NCBI RefSeq assembly: GCF_900446215.1
Contig: NZ_UAQZ01000015.1
Coordinates: forward strand, 124,001-188,000
Source of the DNA: Burkholderia cenocepacia
GTDB taxonomy: Bacteria; Pseudomonadota; Gammaproteobacteria; Burkholderiales; Burkholderiaceae
Direction of reading: 5' to 3'
Length of the DNA stretch: 64,000 bases
Positions 54,197 to 62,955 of this stretch are shown here, in pieces; position 1 is the stretch's first letter, and each line of letters opens with the position of its first letter. A program made the position numbers and the translations under genes. The notes below the pieces were generated by a model. The model saw nothing but the letters and a program-made list of their open reading frames with translations, had not been told where the DNA came from and did not search any database.

Positions 54197-56200
54197 TCAC
54201 GCGGCCGCGGCCGGCGGGTCGCGCCGATGGCGCGACAACCGCTCCTCCGCGAGCGCGAGCGCCTCGGGCAGCCCGCGCAGCACCACGATGTCGCTCGCGC
54301 GCAGCTTGGTCTGCGGATCGGGTTCGACGCCGCGGATGCCGTGCCGGCGGATCGCCGTGACTTCCAGCCCGAGCGCGTACAGCCCGAGTTCTTCCAGCGA
54401 ACGCCCGACCGCGTCCGCGCGCGCATCGACCGGCACCGATTGTAGCCGCACCTGCTCGTGATCGTCGTCGTCCGCGTCGTCGGCGCCGCGGAAATAGCCG
54501 CGCAGCAGGCTGTAACGCTCGTCGCGCATCTCCTCGACGCGCCGCACGACCTTGCGCATCGGCACGCCGACCAGCACCAGCGTATGCGACGCCAGCATCA
54601 GGCTGCCCTCGACGATCTCCGGAATCACCTCGGTCGCGCCGGCCGCGAGCAGTTTCTCCAGGTCGGCATCGTCCACGGTACGCACGATCGCGGGCAGCGT
54701 CGGTTCGAGCTCGTGCACGTGGTGCAGCACGCGCAGCGCGGACGGCGTGTTCGCGTAGGTGATCGCGACGGCCGCCGCCCGGTGGATACCGGCCGCGAGC
54801 AGCGACTCGCGGCGCGCCGCGTCGCCGAACACCACCGATTCGCCGGCGGTCGCCGCCGCGCTCACGCGATCGGGATCGAGGTCGAGCGCGACGTACGAAA
54901 TGCCTTCCTGTTCGAGCATGCGCGCGAGGTTCTGGCCCGCGCGGCCGTAGCCGCAGATGATCACGTGGCCGCGCTGCTTCAGGCTTTGCGTCGCGATCCG
55001 CGTCATCTGCAGCGACTGCTGCATCCATTCGGTCGACGACAGCCGCATCACGATGCGGTCGGCGTTCTGGATCAGGAACGGCGCGGCGAGCATCGACAGC
55101 AGCATCGACGCGAGGATCGCCTGCAGCAGCGTCGAATCGACGAGATGCCGGTCGAGGATCAGGTTCAGCAGCACGAAGCCGAATTCGCCGGCCTGCGCGA
55201 GGCCGATGCCCGTGCGCATCGCGACGCCCGGCGTCGCGCCGAACAGCCGCGCGAGCCCGGCGATCATCGTCGCCTTGAACAGGATCTGCCCGACGAAGAA
55301 GCCGAGCACGATCAGCGGATGCTCCCAGATCACGCGCGGGTCGAGCAGCATCCCCGTCGTCACGAAGAACAGGCCGAGCAGCACGTCGCGGAACGGCTTG
55401 ATGTCCTCCTCCACCTGATGGCGGAACGGCGTCTCGGAAATGAGCATCCCGGCGATGAACGCGCCGAGCGCGAGCGACAGCCCGAAGCGGTCGGTGATGA
55501 ACGCGGCGCCGAGCGTGACGAGCAGCAGGTTCAGCACGAACAGCTCCTGCGAGCGGCGCCGCGCGACGACGTTGAGCCAGCGCGTCATGAAGCGCTGGCC
55601 GATGACGAGCAGCAGCGCGAGCGCGATCACGATCTTGACCGCCGCGAAGCCGAGCGTGAGCGCGAGATCCTTCGACGACTCGGCGCCGAACGCGGCGATC
55701 ACGATCAAGAGCGGCACCACCGCGAGATCCTGGAACAGCAGCACGCCGAAGATGTTGCGGCCGTGCTCGGTCTCGATCTCGAGCCGCTCGGCGAGCATCT
55801 TCGACACGATCGCCGTCGACGACATCGCGAGCGCGCCGCCGAGCGCGATACTGCCCTGCCACGTGATGTGCACCCAGCGCTCGAACAGCGCGCCGAGCAC
55901 GAGCGCGAGCACGAGGGTCGCGACGACCTGCAAGAGGCCGAGTCCGAACACGAGCCGCTGCATCGCCCTCAGCTTCGCAAGCGAGAATTCGAGGCCGATC
56001 GAAAACATCAGGAACACCACGCCGAATTCCGCGAGGTGCTCGGCCCGTTCGAGATCCGCCGCGACGCCGAAGGCGTGCGGGCCGACCAGGATGCCGACGG
56101 TCAGATAGCCGAGCATCGGCGGCAGGTTCAACGAGCGGAATACGACGACGCCCACCACCGAGGCCAGCAGCAGCAGGGTCATTTCGAGCGGGGAAATCAC
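54197..56200 (-). CDS. CPA2-family monovalent cation:proton antiporter with TrkA domains (KefB/KefC-like)
   Basis: The 667-residue protein has about 12 hydrophobic segments in residues 1-390 (for example LNLPPMLGYLTVGILVGPHAFG and GVVFLMFSIGLEFSL), then a TrkA-N nucleotide-binding domain starting HVIICGYGRAGQNLARML (about residue 410) and a C-terminal TrkA-C domain (about 590-665). It resembles Kef/YbaL-type K+/H+ antiporters. The GTG giving VISPLEMTLL was chosen as the typical family start with AGGA ten bases ahead; a GTG ten codons earlier is possible. It is divergent from kdsD. Confidence 0.88.
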   Translation of the reverse strand: MISPLEMTLLLLASVVGVVVFRSLNLPPMLGYLTVGILVGPHAFGVAADLERAEHLAEFGVVFLMFSIGLEFSLAKLRAMQRLVFGLGLLQVVATLVLALVLGALFERWVHITWQGSIALGGALAMSSTAIVSKMLAERLEIETEHGRNIFGVLLFQDLAVVPLLIVIAAFGAESSKDLALTLGFAAVKIVIALALLLVIGQRFMTRWLNVVARRRSQELFVLNLLLVTLGAAFITDRFGLSLALGAFIAGMLISETPFRHQVEEDIKPFRDVLLGLFFVTTGMLLDPRVIWEHPLIVLGFFVGQILFKATMIAGLARLFGATPGVAMRTGIGLAQAGEFGFVLLNLILDRHLVDSTLLQAILASMLLSMLAAPFLIQNADRIVMRLSSTEWMQQSLQMTRIATQSLKQRGHVIICGYGRAGQNLARMLEQEGISYVALDLDPDRVSAAATAGESVVFGDAARRESLLAAGIHRAAAVAITYANTPSALRVLHHVHELEPTLPAIVRTVDDADLEKLLAAGATEVIPEIVEGSLMLASHTLVLVGVPMRKVVRRVEEMRDERYSLLRGYFRGADDADDDDHEQVRLQSVPVDARADAVGRSLEELGLYALGLEVTAIRRHGIRGVEPDPQTKLRASDIVVLRGLPEALALAEERLSRHRRDPPAAAA

Positions 56201-56310
56201 AGGCGAAGCGTCCTCGTTCGTCGGGGCCACGGCAATGCGGGCGCGGGTGGTGGCGGTGGACAGGCGACCTCGGACGAGTCCGAAGGCGCGGCGCGGCGAA
56301 CAAACGCCTT

Positions 56311-56319
56311 TGCTATACT
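56311..56319 (+). promoter_or_regulatory. Extended -10 promoter element of kdsD
   Basis: TGCTATACT contains TATACT with a TG one base upstream, a good extended -10 box. It ends six bases before the kdsD ATG, so a normal start point would fall at or next to the A of the start codon. Confidence 0.5.
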
Positions 56320-56325
56320 CCGCGC

Positions 56326-57309
56326 ATGATAGCGAAAATCAATGATGATCGGGCGCTCGCGCTCGCCCGCGACGTGCTCGACATCGAGGCGGACGCCGTG
56401 CGCGCGCTGCGCGACCAGCTCGACGGCGGCTTCGTCCAGGCCGTGGCGCTGCTGCTCGGCTGCCGCGGCCGCGTCGTGGTCTCCGGGATCGGCAAATCGG
56501 GGCATATCGCCCGCAAGATCGCAGCCACGCTGGCCAGCACCGGTACGCCGGCCTTCTTCGTCCACCCCGCCGAGGCCAGCCACGGCGACCTCGGGATGGT
56601 CACCTCCGACGACGTCTTCATCGGCATCTCCTATTCCGGCGAGTCGGAAGAACTCGTCGCGATCCTGCCGCTCGTGAAGCGGATCGGCGCGAAGCTGATC
56701 GCGATCACGGGCCGCGCGGGGTCGAGCCTCGGCACGCTCGCCGACGTGAACCTGAACGCCGCGGTGTCGAAGGAAGCGTGCCCGCTGAACCTCGCGCCCA
56801 CCGCGAGCACGACCGCGGCGCTCGCGCTCGGCGACGCGCTCGCCGTCGCCGTGCTCGACGCGCGCGGCTTCGGCTCGGAAGATTTCGCGCGCTCGCATCC
56901 GGGCGGCGCGCTCGGCCGGCGCCTGCTCACCTACGTGCGCGACGTGATGCGCTCGGGCGACGACGTCCCGTCCGTCGGGCTGAACGCGACGCTGTCGGAC
57001 GCGCTGTTCCAGATCACCGCGAAGCGCCTCGGCATGACGGCCGTGGTCGACGCCGACGGCAAGGTCGCCGGCATCTTCACGGACGGCGACCTGCGCCGCG
57101 TGCTCGCCCGCGACGGCGATTTCCGCACGCTGCCGATCACCGAAGTCATGACGCGCGACCCGCGCACGATCGCGCCGGATCACCTGGCCGTCGAGGCCGT
57201 GGAACTGATGGAGCGCCACCGGATCAACCAGATGCTGGTCGTCGATGCCGACGGCGCGCTGATCGGCGCGCTGAACATGCACGACCTGTTTTCGAAGAAG
57301 GTGATCTGA
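56326..57309 (+). CDS. kdsD: D-arabinose-5-phosphate isomerase
   Basis: The 327-residue enzyme converts ribulose 5-phosphate to arabinose 5-phosphate, the first step of KDO synthesis for LPS. It has an N-terminal SIS domain (about residues 35-170, VVVSGIGKSGHIARKIAATLASTGTPAFFVHPAEASHGDLG) and two C-terminal CBS domains (about 205-327). The ATG is only six bases after a TATACT box and has no ribosome-binding site, so the message may be leaderless. The gene heads the kdsC-lptC-lptA-lptB operon and its stop overlaps the kdsC start. Confidence 0.95.
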   Translation: MIAKINDDRALALARDVLDIEADAVRALRDQLDGGFVQAVALLLGCRGRVVVSGIGKSGHIARKIAATLASTGTPAFFVHPAEASHGDLGMVTSDDVFIGISYSGESEELVAILPLVKRIGAKLIAITGRAGSSLGTLADVNLNAAVSKEACPLNLAPTASTTAALALGDALAVAVLDARGFGSEDFARSHPGGALGRRLLTYVRDVMRSGDDVPSVGLNATLSDALFQITAKRLGMTAVVDADGKVAGIFTDGDLRRVLARDGDFRTLPITEVMTRDPRTIAPDHLAVEAVELMERHRINQMLVVDADGALIGALNMHDLFSKKVI

Positions 57310-57845
57310 TGAGCGCAGCGCTGACTGCGGCCGAACGCGCGAGCCGCGTGAAGCTGATGATTTTCGACGTCGACGGCGTGCTGACCGACGGCGGCCTGCT
57401 GTTTACCGCGGCCGGCGACGCGATGAAGTCGTTCAATTCGCTCGACGGCCATGGCGTGAAGCTGCTCGGCGAAGCCGGCATCGCGACCGCGATCATCACG
57501 GGCCGCCGCTCGGACATCGTCGCGGCGCGCGCGAAGGAAATGAAGATCGCGCACCTGTTCCAGGGCGTCGAGAACAAGCTCACCGTGTTCGCCGACCTGA
57601 TCGCGTCGCTCGGCCTGACGGCCGACGCCTGCGGCTACATGGGCGACGACTGGCCCGACCTGCCGGTGATGCTGCGCTGCGGCTTCGCGACGGCCCCCGC
57701 GAACGCGCACCCCGAGGTGATCGCCCGCGCGCACTGGGTCGCCGAGGCCCGCGGCGGCCACGGCGCCGTGCGCGAGGTCTGCGATGCGATCCTGCGCGCG
57801 CAGCGCCGCTACGACGCGCTGCTCGCTGCCGCCTGCGGAGCCTGA
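57309..57845 (+). CDS. kdsC: KDO-8-phosphate phosphatase
   Basis: The 178-residue HAD-superfamily phosphatase removes the phosphate from KDO-8-P. The nucleophile motif is MIFDVDGVLTDGG (Asp20 and Asp22), followed by ITGRRSDIVAARAKEM (motif II) and GYMGDDWPDLPVM (acidic motif). It belongs to the small tetrameric type without a cap domain. The ATG shares its first base with the kdsD stop (TGATG), and lptC starts three bases after its own stop. Confidence 0.95.
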   Translation: MSAALTAAERASRVKLMIFDVDGVLTDGGLLFTAAGDAMKSFNSLDGHGVKLLGEAGIATAIITGRRSDIVAARAKEMKIAHLFQGVENKLTVFADLIASLGLTADACGYMGDDWPDLPVMLRCGFATAPANAHPEVIARAHWVAEARGGHGAVREVCDAILRAQRRYDALLAAACGA

Positions 57846-57848
57846 CCG

Positions 57849-58463
57849 ATGAGCACGCATTTCCGCTGGACCCAGATGCTGCCGCTCGTCGCGGTCGCCG
57901 CGCTCGCGGGCGTCACGTGGTGGCTGCTGCAGGCCACGCTGCCGCCGCCCGGCGAGGGCGCCGTGCAGCCGAAGCGCCATACGCCCGACTATTTCGCCGA
58001 CAACTTCTCGGTCACCGAGCTCGACCAGACCGGCACGACCCAGTACCGGCTGACGGCCGCGAAGCTGGTCCATTACGAAGACACCGAAGGCAGCGACCTG
58101 ACCGATCCGGCCATGCGCGCGTTCCAGCCCGGCAAGCCGGTCGTGACGACCACCGCGAAGCGCGGCACCGTCAACGGCGACGTGTCGATCGTCGATTTGT
58201 ACGACGATGCGCGCATCCTGCGCGCGGCCGGCGGCGGCGATCCGCAGATGCAGGCCGATTCCCAGCATTTCCGGATCTTCGTCAATGACGATGTGATCCA
58301 GACCGAAAAGCCGGTTAAACTTCAGCGCGGCCTGTCGCTCGTCAACGCGACCGACGGCATGAAGTACAACAACGTCACCCGGGTCATCGAGCTTTACGGC
58401 AACGTGCGCGGCACGATCGCCGCGGCGGACACGTCCGGCGGCTCGAAAGGTCAACCCAGGTGA
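57849..58463 (+). CDS. lptC: LPS export protein LptC
   Basis: The 204-residue protein has one N-terminal membrane helix (about residues 10-30, LPLVAVAALAGVTWWLLQATL) and a periplasmic beta-jellyroll domain (YFADNFSVTELDQTGTTQYRLTAAKLVHYEDTEGSDL). It links the inner-membrane LptBFG extractor to the LptA bridge. lptF and lptG are not in the window. Its stop overlaps the GTG start assigned to lptA. Confidence 0.92.
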   Translation: MSTHFRWTQMLPLVAVAALAGVTWWLLQATLPPPGEGAVQPKRHTPDYFADNFSVTELDQTGTTQYRLTAAKLVHYEDTEGSDLTDPAMRAFQPGKPVVTTTAKRGTVNGDVSIVDLYDDARILRAAGGGDPQMQADSQHFRIFVNDDVIQTEKPVKLQRGLSLVNATDGMKYNNVTRVIELYGNVRGTIAAADTSGGSKGQPR

Positions 58464-59149
58464 CGCATCCCTCACGTGACTGCATGAACGAACCGTTCCC
58501 TCGACAGATTTCCGGCGGCGCTGCGCGCGCCGTCCGCGCCGCGCTCGCCGCGACGCTCGTGGCGCTCCCGCTCGTCGGGCTGGCGCCGCTCGCCCATGCC
58601 GAGAAGGCCGACCAGAACAAGCCGATCAACGTCGAGGCCGACAACCTGACCTATGACGATCTGAAGCAGGTCACGGTCGCGACCGGCAACGTCGTGATCA
58701 CGAAGGGCACGATCATCATCAAGGGCGATCGCGTCGAAGTGCGCCAGGACCCGGAAGGCTATCAGTACGCGACGTCGTTCGGCAGCGGCAAGAAGCACGC
58801 GACGTTCCGCCAGAAGCGCGAAGGCCTCGACGAATACATCGACGGCGACGCCGAGCGCATCGACTACGACGGCAAGCAGGATCTCACCACGCTGACCACC
58901 GCCGCGACCGTGCGCCGCCTGCAGGGCACGTCGACGGTCGCCGATACCGTGCACGGCAGCGTGATCACGTACGACGGCCAGCGCGACTTCTACACCGCGA
59001 AGGGCGGCAAGGACGTCGCGGCGCCGGGTAACCCGAACGGCCGCGTGCGCGCGATGCTGTCGCCGAAGAACGGCGGCCCCGCGCCGCTGAACGGGGCGCC
59101 GGCCAAGCTGTCGCCGTCGACCACGATCCAGGGAGCGCCGGGCCAATGA
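58460..59149 (+). CDS. lptA: LPS export protein LptA (periplasmic bridge)
   Basis: The 229-residue protein has a signal peptide (VRAALAATLVALPLVGLAPLAHA) and an OstA-type jellyroll: KPINVEADNLTYDDLKQVTVATGNVVITKG and IIIKGDRVEVRQDPEGYQYATSFG. It forms the protein bridge carrying LPS across the periplasm. The C-terminal tail is Pro/Gly-rich and disordered. The start is the GTG overlapping the lptC stop; an ATG eight codons later is an alternative that also leaves a complete signal peptide. lptB overlaps its end by four bases. Confidence 0.93.
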   Translation: MTHPSRDCMNEPFPRQISGGAARAVRAALAATLVALPLVGLAPLAHAEKADQNKPINVEADNLTYDDLKQVTVATGNVVITKGTIIIKGDRVEVRQDPEGYQYATSFGSGKKHATFRQKREGLDEYIDGDAERIDYDGKQDLTTLTTAATVRRLQGTSTVADTVHGSVITYDGQRDFYTAKGGKDVAAPGNPNGRVRAMLSPKNGGPAPLNGAPAKLSPSTTIQGAPGQ

Positions 59150-59922
59150 ACGCGCTTCCGAACCGCCAGCCGGCCGGCACGACGAGCTCGCTCGTCGTGC
59201 GCAACCTGAAGAAGCGCTACGGCTCACGCACGGTCGTCAAGGACGTGTCGCTCGACGTGAAGAGCGGCGAAGTCGTCGGCCTGCTCGGCCCGAACGGCGC
59301 CGGCAAGACCACGTCGTTCTACATGATCGTCGGCCTCGTGCCGACGGACGCGGGCGAAATCACGCTGAACGGCAGCTCGATCAGCCTGCTGCCGATCCAC
59401 AAGCGCGCGTCGCTCGGCCTGTCGTACCTGCCGCAGGAAGCGTCGGTGTTCCGCAAGCTGACCGTCGAGGAAAACATCCGCGCGGTGCTCGAGCTGCAGC
59501 ACGACGAGGACGGCAAGCGGCTGTCGAAGGACGCGATCTCGTCGCGTACCGAAGCGCTGCTCGACGAGCTGCAGATCGGCCACCTGCGCGAGAACCCCGC
59601 GCTGTCGCTGTCGGGCGGCGAACGGCGCCGCGTCGAGATCGCGCGCGCGCTCGCGACCAACCCGAGCTTCATCCTGCTCGACGAACCGTTCGCCGGCGTC
59701 GATCCGATCGCGGTGCTCGAGATCCAGAAGATCGTCAAGTTCCTGAAACAGCGCAACATCGGCGTGCTGATCACGGACCACAACGTCCGCGAAACGCTCG
59801 GCATCTGCGACCACGCGTACATCATCAGCGACGGTTCGGTGCTGGCCGCCGGCGCGCCGAGCGAAATCATCGAAAACGAAAGCGTGCGCCGCGTGTACCT
59901 CGGCGAACACTTCCGCATGTAA
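59146..59922 (+). CDS. lptB: LPS export ABC transporter ATPase LptB
   Basis: The 258-residue ABC ATPase powers extraction of LPS from the inner membrane. Walker A is GPNGAGKTTSFYM (about residues 46-58), the Q-loop region SYLPQEASVFRKL, signature LSGGERRRVEIARAL and Walker B ILLDEPFAGVDP follow. The ATG overlaps the lptA stop. Hairpins at 59965-59984 and 59995-60012 lie between this operon and rpoN. Confidence 0.95.
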   Translation: MNALPNRQPAGTTSSLVVRNLKKRYGSRTVVKDVSLDVKSGEVVGLLGPNGAGKTTSFYMIVGLVPTDAGEITLNGSSISLLPIHKRASLGLSYLPQEASVFRKLTVEENIRAVLELQHDEDGKRLSKDAISSRTEALLDELQIGHLRENPALSLSGGERRRVEIARALATNPSFILLDEPFAGVDPIAVLEIQKIVKFLKQRNIGVLITDHNVRETLGICDHAYIISDGSVLAAGAPSEIIENESVRRVYLGEHFRM

Positions 59923-59964
59923 CGTCCTCCTCGTGGCTGGCTGCACCCCGCCCGGCATCGCCGC

Positions 59965-59984
59965 GCGGGGCTGCGCCCCGCTTT
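59965..59984 (+). terminator. Weak terminator after lptB
   Basis: GCGGGGC and GCCCCGC form a seven-base-pair stem with a three-base loop followed by only three T residues. A second hairpin, CCGCGGGC/GCCCGCGG, follows at 59995-60012. rpoN may partly depend on read-through. Confidence 0.45.
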
Positions 59985-60094
59985 GCATCCACGCCCGCGG
60001 GCATGCCCGCGGCCGGGCGGCGCGCCGCGCGTAATCGCGGATGGCTCAATGCGCCTGGGTCGTGGCAAACTGCCGGTATGACTCCCTCCTTGCC

Positions 60095-61600
60095 ATGAAA
60101 GCCAGCCTTCAACTCCGCCTGTCGCAACATCTTGCGCTGACGCCTCAGCTGCAGCAGTCGATCCGGCTCCTGCAGTTGTCGACGCTCGAACTGCAGCAGG
60201 AAGTCGCGATGGCCGTCGCGCAGAACCCGCTGCTCGAGAACGACGACGAATGGATCGCGAGCCCGCTGCGCGTCGCGGCGGACGGATCGCTGATCGCGCA
60301 GACGCCGCCCGCACAGAACACCGAGCCCGCCGCGACCAACGGCAGCAGCCCGTCCAGCGATCGCGCGGAGCGCGACGAACCGGCCGGCGCCGACGAATAC
60401 GACGGTTACGGGTCCGGCGACGGCAACGACGGCCCGCAGTGGAACCTCGACGAATACGGCCGCTCGAGCGGCGCGTCCGACGACGACGACCTGCCGCCGC
60501 TGCAGGTGCAGGAAGCCGCGACGTCGCTGCGCGACCACCTCGCCGCGCAGTTGCGCGTCACGCAGGCCGGCCCGCGCGATCGCGCGCTCGTGATGTTCCT
60601 GATCGAATCGCTCGACGACGACGGCTACCTGACCGCCACGCTCGACGAAGTGCTCGCCGACCTGCCGCCCGAACTGGAAATCGACTGCGACGAACTCAAC
60701 GCGGCGCTCGCGCTGCTGCACAGCTTCGACCCGGCCGGTGTCGGCGCGCGCTCGGCGTCCGAATGCCTGAAGCTGCAGCTGCTGCGTCTCGATCCGTCCC
60801 CGACGCGCACGCTCGCGCTCGAGATCGTGTCGCAGCACCTTGAACTGCTCGCCGCACGCGACTTCACACGGTTGCGCAAGCACCTGAAGGCGAGCGACGA
60901 CGCGCTGCGCGACGCGCACGCACTGATCCGCTCGCTGGAGCCGTTCCCCGGCGCCGCATACGGCAAGGCCGAGGCCGACTACGTCGTGCCCGACATCATC
61001 GTGAAGAAGGCCGGCCAGGGCTGGCTCGCGGAGCTCAATCCGGAAGTCGTGCCGCGCCTGCGGATCAACAACCTGTACGCGAACATCCTGCGCAACAGCC
61101 GCGGCGATCCGTCGGCCGGATCGCTGAAACAGCAGCTCCAGGAAGCGCGCTGGCTGATCAAGAATATCCAGCAGCGATTCGACACGATCCTGCGTGTCGC
61201 GCAGGCTATTGTCGAGCGTCAGAAGAATTTCTTTGCGCACGGTGAAATTGCCATGCGCCCCTTGGTTTTGCGGGAAATAGCTGATACGCTGGGCCTACAC
61301 GAGTCGACTGTCAGCCGTGTGACAACCGGGAAGTACATGCTGACCCCGTTCGGGACGCTTGAATTTAAGTACTTCTTCGGATCTCACGTCTCGACCGACA
61401 CCGGTGGCGCCGCCTCGTCGACCGCCATCCGAGCCCTCATCAAGCAACTGATAGGAGCTGAAGACCCAAAATCGCCACTTTCGGACAGCCGCATTGCCGA
61501 GCTGCTGGCAGAACAGGGTTTCGTGGTCGCGCGCCGCACGGTTGCGAAATATCGCGAAGCCCTCAAGATCCCGGCAGTGAATCTGCGCAAGTCTCTTTAA
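60095..61600 (+). CDS. rpoN: RNA polymerase sigma-54 factor
   Basis: The 501-residue protein is sigma-54, used with enhancer-binding activators for nitrogen, motility and other genes. The Gln-rich activator-interaction region I is at the N-terminus (LALTPQLQQSIRLLQLSTLELQQEV), an acidic variable region follows (about residues 60-150), then the core-binding and DNA-binding domains with HESTVSRVTTGKYM helix-turn-helix and the RpoN box VARRTVAKYREAL near the end. The start is the ATG giving MKASLQLRLS; no strong ribosome-binding site is seen. A ten-base-pair hairpin begins one base after its stop codon (61601-61625). Confidence 0.96.
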   Translation: MKASLQLRLSQHLALTPQLQQSIRLLQLSTLELQQEVAMAVAQNPLLENDDEWIASPLRVAADGSLIAQTPPAQNTEPAATNGSSPSSDRAERDEPAGADEYDGYGSGDGNDGPQWNLDEYGRSSGASDDDDLPPLQVQEAATSLRDHLAAQLRVTQAGPRDRALVMFLIESLDDDGYLTATLDEVLADLPPELEIDCDELNAALALLHSFDPAGVGARSASECLKLQLLRLDPSPTRTLALEIVSQHLELLAARDFTRLRKHLKASDDALRDAHALIRSLEPFPGAAYGKAEADYVVPDIIVKKAGQGWLAELNPEVVPRLRINNLYANILRNSRGDPSAGSLKQQLQEARWLIKNIQQRFDTILRVAQAIVERQKNFFAHGEIAMRPLVLREIADTLGLHESTVSRVTTGKYMLTPFGTLEFKYFFGSHVSTDTGGAASSTAIRALIKQLIGAEDPKSPLSDSRIAELLAEQGFVVARRTVAKYREALKIPAVNLRKSL

Positions 61601-61758
61601 GCCTGCTGCCTGCCCGGCGGCAGGCGTGTCCCGGCCACCGCGCACACGGGGAACAGGCCGGACGATCTGTCCGCGATACGCCGCTTCGTGCGGCACGGGC
61701 AAGTCGACCGGAGCGCCGCCTCGATGCGGCCGGGTGGCCACTCGCTTGGAGAAGCACT

Positions 61759-62118
61759 ATGAACCTGAAGATCAGTGGACATCATCTCGAAGTCACGCCT
61801 GCGATTCGCGAATACGTGATCACCAAGCTGGACCGGGTGCTACGGCATAGCGATCAGGTGATCGATGGCACTGTGATCCTCTCGGTCGACAACCACAAGG
61901 AAAAGGACAAGCAGCAGCGCGCGGAAATCAACCTGCACCTGAAGGGCAAGGACATCTTCGTCGAAAGCGCGAACGGCAACCTGTATGCCGCGATCGATCT
62001 GCTGATCGACAAGCTGGATCGCCAGGTCGTCAAGCACATGGAGCGCCTGCAAACGCACGCGCACGACCCGATCAAGCTTCAGCCGTCGATCGACCAGATC
62101 GAGCTGCCGCCGCAATAA
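61759..62118 (+). CDS. hpf: Ribosome hibernation promoting factor
   Basis: The 119-residue protein belongs to the short HPF/YfiA family that binds the 30S subunit and inactivates ribosomes in stationary phase. LKISGHHLEVTPAIREYVITKLDRVLRHSD and HLKGKDIFVESANGNLYAAIDLLIDKLDRQVVKH are typical. TTGGAGAAGC precedes the ATG. It lies between rpoN and ptsN, the standard proteobacterial order, and is followed by a strong terminator. Confidence 0.95.
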   Translation: MNLKISGHHLEVTPAIREYVITKLDRVLRHSDQVIDGTVILSVDNHKEKDKQQRAEINLHLKGKDIFVESANGNLYAAIDLLIDKLDRQVVKHMERLQTHAHDPIKLQPSIDQIELPPQ

Positions 62119-62139
62119 CCGTCACCGCAACACGCACGC

Positions 62140-62166
62140 CGCCCGGTTCGCCGGGCGTTTTTTTTG
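62140..62166 (+). terminator. Terminator after hpf
   Basis: CGCCCGG and CCGGGCG form a seven-base-pair stem closed by a TTCG tetraloop and followed by nine T residues. Confidence 0.9.
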
Positions 62167-62226
62167 TGACTCCGCGCGAAGGTGCAACCGGTCCGTCCGT
62201 GCTGCGCCACGCACGCGGCTGTGCTC

Positions 62227-62232
62227 TATAAT
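62227..62232 (+). promoter_or_regulatory. Candidate -10 box of the ptsN-hprK unit
   Basis: A perfect TATAAT lies just after the hpf terminator and about 140 bases before the ptsN ATG. No good -35 box is seen at the usual distance. Confidence 0.45.
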
Positions 62233-62370
62233 GTTCCGGTTATCGCCGGGGGGCGTTGGATGCGGTAGCTGCGCTGCAGGTTGCCGATGCCACATGCCTT
62301 GATATCGCCGAACATGGAAAATCAGTCCGCCGCCGCAAGGAGACCCCAGGCCGCCCAATCGCCTGCCAAC

Positions 62371-62826
62371 ATGAATCGCCTAGCCAAAATCCTGCCCATA
62401 GAGAACGTCGTCATCGACCTCTCCGTCACCAGCAAGAAACGCGTCTTCGAACAAGCCGGGCTGATGTTCGAGAATCAGAACGGCATCGCCCGCAGCACCG
62501 TCACGGACAACCTGTTCGCGCGCTAGCGCCTCGGTTCGACCGGGCTCGGCGAAGGTGTCGCGATTCCGCACGGCCGCATCAAGGGCCTCAAGCACCCGCT
62601 CGCCGCGTTCGTCCGCCTCGCCGATGCGATCCCGTTCGAAGCGCCCGACGGCCAGCCGGTCGGCCTCCTGATCTTCCTGCTCGTTCCCGAGCAAGCCACC
62701 CAGCAGCACCTCGAGATCCTGTCGGAAATCGCGCAACTGCTGTCCGATCGCGACGCCCGCGAGCGTCTGCACAACGAAACGGATATCGCCGAGTTGCATC
62801 GCCTGCTCACTCAGTGGCAACCTTGA
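62371..62826 (+). pseudogene. ptsN: ptsN (EIIA-Ntr), disrupted by an in-frame amber codon
   Basis: The frame encodes a 151-residue EIIA-Ntr domain of the nitrogen phosphotransferase system, but codon 52 is TAG (62524-62526). Before it the protein reads MNRLAKILPIENVVIDLSVT...TVTDNLFAR; directly after it the same frame continues RLGSTGLGEGVAIPHGRIKG, with the phosphorylated His, and runs intact to LLTQWQP and a TGA. Homologues have Glu at the stop position, so one GAG-to-TAG change explains it. No ATG, GTG or usable start precedes the active-site His after the stop, so the truncated 51-residue product must be inactive. An upstream in-frame ATG (62314) would add 19 residues. Confidence 0.85.
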
Positions 62827-62955
62827 GTTGTTCCGGGCGGAATATTTCCCCGTACGAGGCGGCCCACGCCGCCGTCCAGGGCCGCCCGGCGCCGGCCCGG
62901 CATGGCGACGTCCGTCGCCGCGCGCCCGCACCGGCCCATTGGAGTGACGAGAGTC

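Noticed and set aside
61626..61758. A sigma-54 (-24/-12) promoter ahead of hpf
   Set aside because: CGGCACGGGCAAG superficially resembles the GG element, but the GC element at the correct spacing is missing.
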